This document shows positions 26,552-38,253 of a stretch of DNA of 64,000 nucleotides, in pieces. The notes under the pieces were generated by a model, which saw only the letters and a program-made list of their open reading frames with translations, was not told the DNA's origin and did not search any database. Position 1 is the stretch's first letter, and each line of letters starts with the position of its first letter. A program made the translations under genes and the position numbers. This DNA is from Labilithrix sp. (GTDB lineage Bacteria; Myxococcota; Polyangia; Polyangiales; Polyangiaceae): assembly GCA_028287035.1 (NCBI GenBank), contig JAQBQL010000111.1:1-64000 (forward strand), written 5' to 3'.

Positions 26552-28605
26552 TCGGGCTTCACGCGGACCGTGGGCGGCGCGGTGTACGTCGCGCTCGCGA
26601 CGTTCCACGGCTGGATGTGGACGACCGCCTTCTCGCACACCGCCAGCGTGAGGCCGCCGCCGTTCGCCTTCGTGAGGCCCGGGCACCACTGGCTGGCGCC
26701 GGACTCCGGGCTGCCGAAGCCGCTCACCGCGATGCCCTCGGAGATGACGTTGGTGCACGCGAGGCGCTCGGTGTCGTTCGCGGGGCGCGTCGGCCGCCGG
26801 TAGAACGTGAGGTACGCGTCGCCGTTCTTGCCATCCGCCGAGCAGTCGGCCCACGCCGAGAGCGTGACGGGCACCCCGGCCGTGTTCTGGACGACCCAGT
26901 AGCGAGCCGGCTGCAGGTTCGCCGGGTCGAGCGCGGTCGCCGCGCAGGAGCTGCTGTCGACGAAGCGGGGCATGGTCGCGGCGGTGGCGAAGCTCGTCGC
27001 GAGGGCGGTCGTCGTTCCGATCGCGCCGAGCGGCACGTCGGTGCCGGTCGTGTCGCAGCCGACGGTCAGGTACCTCGGCGCGCTCGTGCCGCCGCCCGGC
27101 GCGGGGTTCGAGACCGTGACCGCCACCGAGCCGGGGTTCAGCATCTGGCCGGAGGGGATCACCGCGGTGAGCGAGGTCGGGCTCACGTAGGTGGTCATGA
27201 CCGGGACGCCGTTGCTCTGCGCGGTGCTCGTCGGGACGAAGCCCGAGCCGCTCACCGTGATCGGCTTGTCGCCGGACCCGGCGGTGACCGTGCTCGGGTT
27301 CAGCGCGGTGATCGTGGGCGGCGCATTGGTGATGGTGAACGCGAGCGCCGCGGACGTGCCGCCGCCCGGCGCCGAGTTGACGACGCGCACCGAGATGGTG
27401 CCGGCGCTCGCGAGCTGCGCCGCGGTCAGCGTGGCCTTCAGGTGCGTCGGGTCGACGTAGGTGGTCGCCGCCGGCGCGCCGTCGAACGTGAGCTGCGACG
27501 TGATGAAGAAGCCGACGCCGGTGACGGTCACGACGGTCGGGGCCGCGCCGGCGCTGACGCTCGCCGGCGACAGCGAGGTCGTCTGCGGGGCCGGATACTG
27601 CACGCGGAAGACCACGGGAGCGGTGACGCCCCCGCCGGGCGGCGGGTTGCTGACGGCCACCGGGAAGTCGCCTGCCGCGCCGAGCGAGCTCGCCGGGATC
27701 GTCGCGGTGAGCTGCGCCGCGGTCGCGAACGTGGTCGGGATCGGCGCGCCGTTGAAGAGGACCGCGCTACCGGGGACGAACCCCGACCCGCTCACGACGA
27801 GCGGGATCGCCGCCGAGCCCACGAACGCCGCCGACGGATTGATGCTCTGGATCGCGGCCGCGGGGTTCGCGACCGTGAACGAGATCGCCGTCGACGGGCC
27901 GCCGCCGGGGGCGGGGTTCACGACCTTGACCGGCACCGCTCCCGATCCGCCGAGCAGGCTGGGCGGCACGGTGGCCTCGAGGACCGTCGCGCTCTTGAAG
28001 GTCGTGGTGAGGTCGGTCCCCCCGAACACGATCTTCGCGCCGTCGACGAAGCTCGCGCCGTTCGCGACGAGCTTCGTGGCGCCCGCACCGGCGACCACCG
28101 AGAGCGGCGTGAGGCCGGTCAGGTTGGGCGCGGGGTTCTGCACCTCGAACGTGACTTCCTTGCTCGCGCCGCCGCCGGGCGGACTCGTGCCCACGGAGAG
28201 GCGCAGCACGCCGACCGAGGCGAGCTGGGCGGTCGGGATGGTGGCGCGGAGCTCCGTCGCGCTCACGAACGTCGTCGCGAGGGGCGCGCCGCCGAGCTGC
28301 ACGATCGAGCGCGGGACGAAGTCGGTCCCGCTCACGACGATCGAGGGGCCGATGCTCCCCACCGTGCCGTACGACGGGCTGATCGAGGTCACGACGGGCG
28401 GTAGCGCGTCGTCCGGGTTGGACGGCGGCGGCGGCGCGGTCGCGGTGCTCGTCGTGGTCGGCGTCGGGACGGTGGGCTCGCTCGTGCTGGACGGCGCCGC
28501 GGCCGGCTCGGCAGGCGGGTCCCCGGCAGCGCAGCCGACGGCCAGCGCCGGCAGGAGGGCGACGGAGAGCGAAGCGAAGAACGCGAACAGGGCAAGGCGG
28601 GGCAT
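26548..28605 (-). CDS. IPT/TIG-repeat lipoprotein
   Basis: 685 residues. A signal ends in lipobox LAVGC (Cys25), then a Ser/Thr/Pro-rich stalk to ~68. Five IPT/TIG immunoglobulin-like repeats follow (69-155, 156-245, 246-335, 336-425, 426-515). Repeats 2 to 5 are each exactly 90 residues. Each carries a VVSGSGFVPGS-type strand, a TTFxSAT-type turn and a VxNPAPGGG-type end. The last ~170 residues form another beta-rich domain with Cys residues (PWNVASATYTAPPTVRVKPE region) possibly closing the chain. IPT folds mediate adhesion or carbohydrate contact in secreted proteins. It would be displayed on the surface, but the ligand is unknown. It is translationally coupled to rsmB. Confidence 0.85.
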   Translation of the reverse strand: MPRLALFAFFASLSVALLPALAVGCAAGDPPAEPAAAPSSTSEPTVPTPTTTSTATAPPPPSNPDDALPPVVTSISPSYGTVGSIGPSIVVSGTDFVPRSIVQLGGAPLATTFVSATELRATIPTAQLASVGVLRLSVGTSPPGGGASKEVTFEVQNPAPNLTGLTPLSVVAGAGATKLVANGASFVDGAKIVFGGTDLTTTFKSATVLEATVPPSLLGGSGAVPVKVVNPAPGGGPSTAISFTVANPAAAIQSINPSAAFVGSAAIPLVVSGSGFVPGSAVLFNGAPIPTTFATAAQLTATIPASSLGAAGDFPVAVSNPPPGGGVTAPVVFRVQYPAPQTTSLSPASVSAGAAPTVVTVTGVGFFITSQLTFDGAPAATTYVDPTHLKATLTAAQLASAGTISVRVVNSAPGGGTSAALAFTITNAPPTITALNPSTVTAGSGDKPITVSGSGFVPTSTAQSNGVPVMTTYVSPTSLTAVIPSGQMLNPGSVAVTVSNPAPGGGTSAPRYLTVGCDTTGTDVPLGAIGTTTALATSFATAATMPRFVDSSSCAATALDPANLQPARYWVVQNTAGVPVTLSAWADCSADGKNGDAYLTFYRRPTRPANDTERLACTNVISEGIAVSGFGSPESGASQWCPGLTKANGGGLTLAVCEKAVVHIQPWNVASATYTAPPTVRVKPE
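27061..28401 (-). repeat. Five tandem protein repeats of 87-90 residues (about 270 bp)
   Basis: This block encodes the IPT/TIG repeats. Four consecutive units are exactly 90 residues by hand alignment, with diverged sequence at DNA level, so it is an old protein repeat and not a recent DNA duplication. Confidence 0.8.
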
Positions 28606-28700
28606 CGTGATCGCGCCTCCTATGCCACACCACCCGCCCTCGCGCTACATGCGCACACGAGGAGCGCGCGTTTGAGACGAAGCTCCTTGCGCTCGCGCTT

Positions 28701-30461
28701 CTACCTCGTGATGTCGCGCACTTGCAGGACGATGACGTCCCACTTGCGGGTCACGTCGTTCTTGAACGCGACGAGCATCAGCACCACGAGCACGCTCATC
28801 CCGAAGAGGCTGGAGAGCTCGCGCACCCGCAGGCTGACCGGCCGCCGCCGCACCCACTCGACGAGGAAGAGGAGGAGGTGGCCGCCGTCGAGCACCGGCA
28901 CCGGCAGGAGGTTGAGGAGGCCGAGGTTCACGCTCGTCACCGCCATCGCCCACACGAAGTAGGTCGTGCCCTTCGCGCCGGCGTCCCCCGCGACGTCGTA
29001 GAGCGTGATCGGCCCGCTCACCGCGGCGATGCTCACGCGGCCCTGGAGGATGCGGAGGAAGCCGACCGCGATGAACGTGATGGCGTTCCGCGTCTCCAGC
29101 ACGCCGCGCTTCACCGCGTAGACGAGGGGGTGCGGGTTCGGCACCATCTTGCTCGGCGCGCGCGGCATCCAGTGCGTGGTGCGGAACACGTAGCGCTCGT
29201 AGTGCTGGCCGAGCTCGTCGTTCCACGACTCCTGCCGCACCTGGAAGGTGCCGCTCATGCGCTCGCCGTCGCGGGTCCACACGAGCTCGTGCATCTTGGT
29301 CGGATCGCGGAGCAGCTGCCCCACCATCGTCGTGTCGTCGAGCGCGTGACCGCCGCGCCGATCGACCTTCCACATGCGCTGCGCAACGCCGTCGAGGTGG
29401 GTGATGCGGTCACCGGCGCGAAGACCGGCGCGCCACTCGCTCGACCCCTCCGGCACGAACGCGACGTACATCTCCGAGCTCTCGATGCCGGAGCGCTCGA
29501 TCATGTCCTTGATGCGGTAGTCGGGATCGTTGTCGCGCACCACGGCGCCCTCGGCGCGCGGGCGCGGCGACAGCGAGGCGATGCCGGTCTCGAGCACCGC
29601 GATGTCACACAGCCCGCCGAGCGAGCGGGGCGCCGACACGGGACGCACGTACGTGAGCACCACGTTGTCACCGCGGTTCTGCGACAGCACCTTCGCGAGA
29701 TCCACGAAGGTATCGACCTTGCGCCCGTTGACCGCGGTGATGCGGTCGAAGGTGCGGAGCCCCGCGCGGAAGGCCGGCGAGTCGGTCCGCGAGATGCCGA
29801 TGACCGGCGCGGCGTAGGTCGGGGCGATGCCGACGCGCCCGACGTGCTCGTAGAGCTCGAGCTCGCTCGGCTCGATCACCTCGGTCTCGTCGGCGGGGAT
29901 GATCGACACCTCGGCGGGCTTGCCGTCGCGGTCGACGGTGACGCGCATCGGGACCCCGGCGCGCCGCGCGAACGCCTTCTGCACGTCGGGGAAGCTCGCG
30001 ACCGGGTCACCGTCGATCGCGGTGATGGTGTCGCCGGGGAACAGCTTGCCGTCCGCGGGCTTGCCCGGGAAGACCGCGCCGACGGTCGGCGGGAGGAAGT
30101 CCTTGTCCTCGAGGTACACCGATGTGTAGAGCGCGAGCGGGAAAACGAGGTTCATCGCCGGGCCGGCGAGCACGATGACGACGCGCTTCCACAGGCCCTG
30201 CGCCTCGAACGTGCGGTGACGCTCCTCGGGGAGGATCGCGCTCTGCGCCTTGCCCTCCTCGAGCATCTTCACGAAGCCGCCGAACGGCAGGAGACCGATG
30301 CAGTACTCCGTCTCCTTGCCGCGGACCCTCAGGACCTTCGGGCCGAAGCCGATGGAAAACGTCAGCACCTTCACGCCGAACAGCTTCGCGAAAGCGAAGT
30401 GTCCGAACTCGTGAATGAAGATCAGGATGCTGATGAAGAGGACGAAGTAGAGAAGGTCCAA
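28701..30461 (-). CDS. rseP: Site-2 membrane protease RseP
   Basis: 586 residues, larger than the ~450 of E. coli RseP. The zinc motif HEFGH is at residues 17-21, and the second metal motif is NLLPVPVLDGGHLL near residue 525. PDZ-like segments occur at about 125-190 (PTVGAVFPGKPADGKLFPGD), 215-290 (DSPAFRAGLRTFDRITAVNG) and 345-430 (SSEWRAGLRAGDRITHLDG). The third accounts for most of the extra length. RseP performs intramembrane cleavage of anti-sigma factors and signal peptide remnants. It begins an isolated gene; the ispC/dxr and cdsA neighbours common in other bacteria are not seen. Confidence 0.93.
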   Translation of the reverse strand: MDLLYFVLFISILIFIHEFGHFAFAKLFGVKVLTFSIGFGPKVLRVRGKETEYCIGLLPFGGFVKMLEEGKAQSAILPEERHRTFEAQGLWKRVVIVLAGPAMNLVFPLALYTSVYLEDKDFLPPTVGAVFPGKPADGKLFPGDTITAIDGDPVASFPDVQKAFARRAGVPMRVTVDRDGKPAEVSIIPADETEVIEPSELELYEHVGRVGIAPTYAAPVIGISRTDSPAFRAGLRTFDRITAVNGRKVDTFVDLAKVLSQNRGDNVVLTYVRPVSAPRSLGGLCDIAVLETGIASLSPRPRAEGAVVRDNDPDYRIKDMIERSGIESSEMYVAFVPEGSSEWRAGLRAGDRITHLDGVAQRMWKVDRRGGHALDDTTMVGQLLRDPTKMHELVWTRDGERMSGTFQVRQESWNDELGQHYERYVFRTTHWMPRAPSKMVPNPHPLVYAVKRGVLETRNAITFIAVGFLRILQGRVSIAAVSGPITLYDVAGDAGAKGTTYFVWAMAVTSVNLGLLNLLPVPVLDGGHLLLFLVEWVRRRPVSLRVRELSSLFGMSVLVVLMLVAFKNDVTRKWDVIVLQVRDITR

Positions 30462-30538
30462 ACGTCGAGCCCGGCCGGAAAGGCCACGCTATGCCGGGCC
30501 ACTCGCCGGCCGTCAAGCCGGGCGGCGGCGCTGGCGGG

Positions 30539-31246
30539 TCAGGCGGCCTGCGCCGGGCCGCGCGGAGCGATCGCGGAGCGGAACAGCGTGAGCCCGTCCG
30601 TACCGCCGAGGCACGCCTCGCTCATGCGCTCGGGATGGGGCATGAGCCCGAGCACGTTCTTGTGTGGGCCGCCGTAGATGCCGGCGATGCCGAGCGCGGA
30701 GCCGTTCGGGTTGGCGGCCTCGGTTACCTCGCCATCGCTTGTAGAATACACGAGGGCGATGCGCCCCTCGCCTTCGAGCTCGGCGAGCGTCGCGGGCGAC
30801 GCCTGGTACCGGCCCTCGCCGTGCGCGATCGGCAGCTCGAGCACGGACCCCACCGGCAGCCCGGCTCCGGTGAACGGGCCCTCGGCGGTCACCTTCACGT
30901 GGACGTTCCGGCAGTCGAAGCGCATCTGCACGTTCCGCGTGAGCGCGCCCGGGAGGAGCCCGCACTCGGTGAGGATCTGGAATCCGTTGCAGACGCCGAT
31001 GACGAGCCCGCCCCGCGCCGCGTGGTCGGCGACCGCGCGCATGATCGGGCCGACCTTGGCGATGGCCCCGCAGCGGAGGTAGTCGCCGTAGCTGAACCCG
31101 CCCGGGATGGCGACGAGATCGGTGCCCGCCGGCAGCGCGGTCTCGGCGTGCCACACCGTCGTCACGGTCGCGCCGGCGAGGGTCAGCGTCCGCACCATCT
31201 CGGAGTCCGCGTTCAGGCCCGGGAAGACGATCACGGCAGCGCGCAT
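30539..31246 (-). CDS. purQ: Phosphoribosylformylglycinamidine synthase glutaminase subunit PurQ
   Basis: 235 residues from ATG 31246. The class I glutamine amidotransferase features are [57 protein letters not shown] with the nucleophilic Cys, and [10 protein letters not shown] with the catalytic His and Glu. It supplies ammonia to PurL for conversion of FGAR to FGAM in purine synthesis. It is transcribed divergently from purL with 88 bases between starts. PurS, the third subunit, is not found in the window. Confidence 0.96.
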   Translation of the reverse strand: MRAAVIVFPGLNADSEMVRTLTLAGATVTTVWHAETALPAGTDLVAIPGGFSYGDYLRCGAIAKVGPIMRAVADHAARGGLVIGVCNGFQILTECGLLPGALTRNVQMRFDCRNVHVKVTAEGPFTGAGLPVGSVLELPIAHGEGRYQASPATLAELEGEGRIALVYSTSDGEVTEAANPNGSALGIAGIYGGPHKNVLGLMPHPERMSEACLGGTDGLTLFRSAIAPRGPAQAA

Positions 31247-31334
31247 GCGCCGTCTCGTAGCACAGGTGACCGCCGCGGCGCACCCGCGCCCATGGACCCC
31301 GGCGCGCAGGCCGGCTAACGACAGCGTCGCCGCG

Positions 31335-33725
<2,391 letters not shown>

Positions 33726-33824
33726 GACGCGTAACGACGCGGACGCCGCGATTGTCACCATGGCGTGCGTTCGGCTGCCGCGTTCGCCCCCGGATGCGTG
33801 TTAGCCTCGAGGTCGGTCTTCGCG

Positions 33825-35072
33825 ATGGCCAAGTTCCAGTCGCCGCTGCTCGGCTACAACAACAACGTCCGGCACAAGAACCGGGTGTTCCACATCCAGA
33901 CCGAGGATTCTGGCGTCAACCATCCTCACATCATCACGCACCTCTTCATGGATGGCGGTCGCATCCTCAAGAGCGTGAAGCAGTCCTACGCCGAGCACGT
34001 CGGCCAGGAAGGGATGCAGGAGATCGTTCGCGGTCTCATGAAGGAGCAGCACAAGGCGATCTTCGTCGCCTTGCGCGACGGCCAGTTCGACGCGCTGCTC
34101 GAGGCCGGGACGACGCAGGTGAAGCCGGGCAGGACGGCCGGGAGCGCGCCCGCCTCGAAGAGCGAGCCCGCGGCGATTCCCGTTCCGCCCGCCTCGGACC
34201 CGGTCATCGTGCCGGCGCCGCCGAGCGTTCCGGACCTCGAGGCCGCGGCCGCGACGCACGCGGCGGGGATCGCTCCGACCGTGGCCGCGCTGCCGGCGGT
34301 GTCGGCGGCGAAGGCTCCGCCGGAGGAGGCGGAGGACGACGACGCTCCCACGCAGCAGCTCACGCCGATCACCGCCGCGCAGGCCGAGGCGGCGATCGCG
34401 GTGCGAGCCGCTCCGGCGCCGGACCTCGAGGAGACCCAGCCGTTCTCGGCGCTCGCGGCCGCCTCCGCCGACGGCCTCGCCGCCGGTCCTCCGTCGTCCC
34501 GCGGCGCGCCGCACGTGCCGGTCGTGCGCACGATGCCGCCGCCCCCGACGATCCGTGACTCCGGAGCCCCGACGAGCGGCACCGCGGGTGCTCCGCCGCC
34601 CGAGCTCACGCTCGACTTCCACACGCTCGACGCGCTCGACCGCGCCTCGCACGAGCCGGGGGCGACGAGCGCGGGGCCGTCGATCTTCCAGTCGAGCGAT
34701 CTCCCGCCTCCGCCGAAGAACCTCTTCGCGAAGGAGCCGGGCACCGGCGGCGCGTACCGGGCCGTCGAGCCCGTGCCCGTCGCGCCGACCGAAACGCGCG
34801 GCGCTCCGGAGCGTTCCGACCGCAACGATCCTCGGGAGGAGTCCGATGGCGCGATCACGCAGACGCCGGCCTCGCGCGCCGTCCGGCCCGCGGCGGGTCG
34901 GCCCGCCACCGAGGGCAGGTACGCGCCCGCGCGGCCTGCGGCGATCTTCGGAGCGACCCGCCGGCCGCCGCCGGCGTCGCTCTTCAGCGACGATCTCGTG
35001 AGCGACAAGTCCCTCGACGAGGTGATCCTCAGCTACCTCGCCGAGGACCTCGAGCCGCCGCCGCGCAAGTAG
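33825..35072 (+). CDS. Myxobacterial conserved protein with small N-terminal domain and disordered tail
   Basis: 415 residues from ATG 33825; the frame is open from 33765. The first ~95 residues (MAKFQSPLLGYNNNVRHKNR, then VFHIQTEDSGVNHPHIITHL) look like a folded conserved domain found in Deltaproteobacteria/Myxococcota proteins. The remaining ~320 residues are Pro/Ala/Ser/Glu-rich and probably disordered, with short acidic patches such as EEAEDDDAPTQQLTP. No signal peptide or membrane helix is visible. The small N-terminal domain resembles proteins that precede PilZ- or kinase-like tails, but I cannot assign a function. It converges with the Ser/Thr kinase gene. Confidence 0.65.
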   Translation: MAKFQSPLLGYNNNVRHKNRVFHIQTEDSGVNHPHIITHLFMDGGRILKSVKQSYAEHVGQEGMQEIVRGLMKEQHKAIFVALRDGQFDALLEAGTTQVKPGRTAGSAPASKSEPAAIPVPPASDPVIVPAPPSVPDLEAAAATHAAGIAPTVAALPAVSAAKAPPEEAEDDDAPTQQLTPITAAQAEAAIAVRAAPAPDLEETQPFSALAAASADGLAAGPPSSRGAPHVPVVRTMPPPPTIRDSGAPTSGTAGAPPPELTLDFHTLDALDRASHEPGATSAGPSIFQSSDLPPPPKNLFAKEPGTGGAYRAVEPVPVAPTETRGAPERSDRNDPREESDGAITQTPASRAVRPAAGRPATEGRYAPARPAAIFGATRRPPPASLFSDDLVSDKSLDEVILSYLAEDLEPPPRK

Positions 35073-35103
35073 CTGCGGGTGGCGCCTCCGGTCAGTCGCA
35101 GCT
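35071..35103. terminator. Hairpin across convergent stop codons
   Basis: AGCTGCG (35071-35077) pairs with CGCAGCT (35097-35103), a perfect 7-bp stem spanning the TAG stop of the plus gene (35070-35072) and the TCA stop of the minus gene (35092-35094). It has no T-run. Confidence 0.4.
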
Positions 35104-37002
35104 GAGGACGAGGGGGACCTCGAACGCCGACTCGGCGCCGACCTCGCCCTTGCCCTGGAACGAGACGATCTTGCCGGACGTAACGCGCTTCACGCACGCG
35201 GCGACCGGCGGCGGGCACGCGGCGCAGTCGGCGGCCTGGAAGCCGCGCTCGGTAAACTGCAGATGGATGGCGACGTTGATCGGCGCCGCGGGGCGATCCT
35301 TCAGCTCCTGCGCGCAGCGCGACCACGCCGCGTAGGCCGAGGGGCTCACCTTCAGGTCGCTCGCGCTCGCCGGCCCCGCGCTGCTCGGGCTGCCGCCGGA
35401 AGACGTCTTGCAGGTCGCCGCGCTGAAGGCGGCCGGACCGCCGGGGACGAGCGGCGCGTCGGGAGCGACGGCGGCCGACGCGGAGGCGCTTGCCGGAGCC
35501 GCGGCGGAGGCGCTCTCCGCGCCCGAATCGGCGACGCCCGCGACCGTCTTCTTCGGGTCCTTCGGGTCCTTCGTGGCGGCCTTCGGGGCCTTCGGGTCGC
35601 GGCTCGCGGAAGCAGGCTCGGGAACGCGCGGCCCGGTGGCGGGCAGCTGGGGCGGCTGGGTCGCGACGCTCGACGAGCTGCCCGCGCTGGACGCGCTCGG
35701 GCCCGGCGAAGAGAGCGCCGACGGGACGGCCGACGGCGAGACGTCCGTCGCCGCGCCGCTGGCCCCGACCCGCGCCCGCACCTGCGGCACGATCACGACC
35801 GCCGCGCCGATGAGCGTCGCGACGACCGCGAGCCCCACGAGGAGGCCGGTGCGCGAGCCGCGCGGCGGCTCCTTCAGCTGGTCGCGCGCGGACTGCAGGA
35901 CCACCTGGCTCGTCGACGCCATGCCTCCCGCGACGGTGGGCGCGCTCTCGATCGCCGAAGGCAGGCCGGCCGAGGCGCGGGTCACGCCGCTCAGGCTGAC
36001 GACGCCGGAAGGTGCGCCGGCCGCTCCTGGCGCGAGCGCGGGATGCACGTCGCCGACGGGCACGGCAGGTCCGCCGAGCGCCTCGCGGACGGCGTTGCGC
36101 ATGGCCCGGGCGGTCTGCCAGCGATCGTTGCGGTCCTTCTCGAGCGCCTTCATCGCGACGGCGGCGAGCCCCTCGTGCACCGCCGGATAGTGCGTGGAGG
36201 GCGGCGGCGCGGGCTCGGTGATGTGCTTGAGGATCACGCTGAGCGCGGTGTCGCCCGTGAACGGCGTTCGACCGGTGAGCAGCTGGTACAGGATGATCCC
36301 CATCGAGTAGAGGTCGGACCGCGCGTCGAGCTTCTCGCCGCGCGCCTGCTCGGGGGACATGTACTCGGGGGTGCCGACCACGAGGCCCTGCGTGGTCAGC
36401 TTCTGACCGGCGCGGCTTCCGTCCGACGGAGCGTCCTCGTCGCGATCGGTGATCTTGGCGATGCCGAAGTCGCACACCTTCACGAGGTACGCGTCGCGCT
36501 CCTCGTCGTTCTTGCCGCGCAGGATCATCAGGTTCTCGGGCTTGAGATCCCGGTGGATGACCCCCATCTCGTGGGCGACCGCGAGCGCGGCGAGCGCCTG
36601 CATCAGCACGTCGCCGATGTCCTCGTTCGAGATCGGCCAGTCCTCGTGGATGACGCCGTAGAGGTCGCGCCCCACGACGTACTCCATGACGATGTAGAGG
36701 AGGCCGTCCGGCTCCTCGCCGAAGTCGAGCACGCGCATCGAGTTCGGGTGGTCGAGCCGGCTCGCCGCGCGGGCTTCACGGTGGAAGCGACCGACGAACT
36801 GCGGGTCGGCGGCCATCGTGCCGTGCATCACCTTCACTGCGACGTTCTTGTCGAGCGAGGCCTGCCGGGCGCGGTAGACGGCGCCCATCGCGCCGCCGCC
36901 GAGGAACTTGTCGATCTGGTATTTTCCCGCGACGAGCCGTCCGATGAGCGCGGGATCGCCGCGGCTCGTGTCGGTCGAGGGCGGCGCCGGTGCCTGCGTC
37001 AT
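35092..37002 (-). CDS. Receptor-type Ser/Thr protein kinase with AgmX-like C-terminal domain
   Basis: 636 residues. The kinase domain (~28-310) has GGGAMGAVYRA (Gly-rich loop), AVKVM with Lys57, MGVIHRDLKPENLMI (His150-Asp152), VCDFGIAKI (178-180) and VVGTPEYMSPEQ. A Ser/Thr/Pro linker, then a single membrane helix at ~385-406, leads to a Ser/Pro-rich stalk and a C-terminal domain ending in AAFSA...CKTSSG, SRCAQELKDRPAAPINVAIH and PPPVAACVKRV. That domain resembles the AgmX/PglI-type C-terminal domain and would lie outside the membrane. It should phosphorylate Ser/Thr targets in response to an external or envelope signal. It follows the NamZ-like gene by 27 bases. Confidence 0.9.
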   Translation of the reverse strand: MTQAPAPPSTDTSRGDPALIGRLVAGKYQIDKFLGGGAMGAVYRARQASLDKNVAVKVMHGTMAADPQFVGRFHREARAASRLDHPNSMRVLDFGEEPDGLLYIVMEYVVGRDLYGVIHEDWPISNEDIGDVLMQALAALAVAHEMGVIHRDLKPENLMILRGKNDEERDAYLVKVCDFGIAKITDRDEDAPSDGSRAGQKLTTQGLVVGTPEYMSPEQARGEKLDARSDLYSMGIILYQLLTGRTPFTGDTALSVILKHITEPAPPPSTHYPAVHEGLAAVAMKALEKDRNDRWQTARAMRNAVREALGGPAVPVGDVHPALAPGAAGAPSGVVSLSGVTRASAGLPSAIESAPTVAGGMASTSQVVLQSARDQLKEPPRGSRTGLLVGLAVVATLIGAAVVIVPQVRARVGASGAATDVSPSAVPSALSSPGPSASSAGSSSSVATQPPQLPATGPRVPEPASASRDPKAPKAATKDPKDPKKTVAGVADSGAESASAAAPASASASAAVAPDAPLVPGGPAAFSAATCKTSSGGSPSSAGPASASDLKVSPSAYAAWSRCAQELKDRPAAPINVAIHLQFTERGFQAADCAACPPPVAACVKRVTSGKIVSFQGKGEVGAESAFEVPLVLSCD

Positions 37003-37029
37003 ACGGCTGCCAGGATACAGGCGGGGGCG

Positions 37030-38214
37030 TCAGATCGCGAGCGGCGGAACGAGCGCGGCGCGCGCTTCGGCGACGATCGCGCGCTCCGGCTCCCCCACGA
37101 GGGAGACCGCGTCCGCAACCGCGCGAGGCTCCTCGCCGGCGAGGATGCGCTCGCGTGTCTCAGCAGAGCCCGTGAGGAGATCGAACGCCGGGATGTCGTC
37201 GATGAACTCGTACCTCTCGGTACGGAAGCGCAGCTCGCCCGGATGATGGCGGTGAACGAGCGTGACGAGCGCGAGGTAGGTCGCATACGGGCGGAAGTTC
37301 GCGGGCTCGGTCACGTGGATCTGCACGCCGCCGCACGTCTGCTTCGCATGCTTGTGGAAGGTCGGCTCGAACGAGATCGGCCGCGCGACGAAGCCCGGGA
37401 GGCCCGTCGCCGCGAGACCGGCGGCGAGGCGGCGGCCGTCCACCCACGGCGCGCCGGTCAGCTCGAAGGGGCGCGTGGTGCCCCGGCCGTCGGAGAGGTT
37501 CGTGCCCTCGAGGAGGCACCCGCCGGGGTACACGAGCGCGGTCTCGTACGTCGGCATGTTCGGCGACGGCATGACGAACGGGCGGTCCCAGGCGCTCGCG
37601 TGAGCGGCGCGCTCGAGATCGCTGACGCCGAGCACCTGGACGAGCGCGGCGAACCCCTCCTTCCGCGCGCGCCAGGCGACGATCTCGCCGAGCGTGAGGC
37701 CGTGGCGAACCGGAACGTGCTCGAGACCGACGAACGAGAGGAAGCCCTCCTTCTGGAGCACGCCCTCGATCGCGCCGCCGAGCGGATTGGGCCGATCGAG
37801 CACCAGCACGCGGACGCCGGCGTCGCGGCAGGCGCGCGCCACGAGCACCGCGGTCCACACGAACGTGTAGTAGCGAGAGCCCACGTCCTGGAGGTCGATG
37901 ACGACGACGTCGAGGCCGGCGAGGTCGGCGGGGCGCGGCGAGAGGTCCTCGAACCGACCGCCGTAGAGGCTGACGATGCGCGTGCCGCCCTGCGTGGCCT
38001 CGTCGACGCCGATCATGTCCTGCGCCTGGCCCGCCCACCCGTGCTCGGGCCCGAACAGGACCGCGGGGACGATCCCGGCGGCCGCGAGCGCGTCGAGGAC
38101 GTGCACGAGGCCGCGCGAGACGGACGCTGGATGCGCGAGGAGGCCGACCTTCTGCGAGGCGAGGCGCTGGAGGAGATCGGGGCGCGCGAGGAGACGATCG
38201 AGGCCGGTCTGCAC
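37030..38214 (-). CDS. NamZ-like exo-beta-N-acetylmuramidase (DUF1343, GH171)
   Basis: 394 residues. The DUF1343 signatures are MQTGLDRLLARPDLLQRLAS, LFGPEHGWAGQAQDMIGVD, VVVIDLQDVGSRYYTFVWTA, LVLDRPNPLGGAIEGVL, PVRHGLTLGEIVAW, FVMPSPNMPTYETALVYPGG and FLLEGTNLSDGRGTTRPFE-type CLLEGTNLSDGRG. Family members release N-acetylmuramic acid from peptidoglycan ends. No signal peptide is present, unlike exported relatives, so a cytoplasmic recycling role is possible. The gene lies between two receptor kinases, 27 and 39 bases apart, on one transcriptional run. Confidence 0.85.
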   Translation of the reverse strand: MQTGLDRLLARPDLLQRLASQKVGLLAHPASVSRGLVHVLDALAAAGIVPAVLFGPEHGWAGQAQDMIGVDEATQGGTRIVSLYGGRFEDLSPRPADLAGLDVVVIDLQDVGSRYYTFVWTAVLVARACRDAGVRVLVLDRPNPLGGAIEGVLQKEGFLSFVGLEHVPVRHGLTLGEIVAWRARKEGFAALVQVLGVSDLERAAHASAWDRPFVMPSPNMPTYETALVYPGGCLLEGTNLSDGRGTTRPFELTGAPWVDGRRLAAGLAATGLPGFVARPISFEPTFHKHAKQTCGGVQIHVTEPANFRPYATYLALVTLVHRHHPGELRFRTERYEFIDDIPAFDLLTGSAETRERILAGEEPRAVADAVSLVGEPERAIVAEARAALVPPLAI

Positions 38215-38253
38215 GGCGCGCGAGTCTAGCCGCGCAGGGCGCTCGCTCGCCCG

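Noticed and set aside
26527..28404. Plus-strand open frame opposite the IPT repeats
   Set aside because: Antisense image of the repeats; very Arg-rich and repetitive for that reason.
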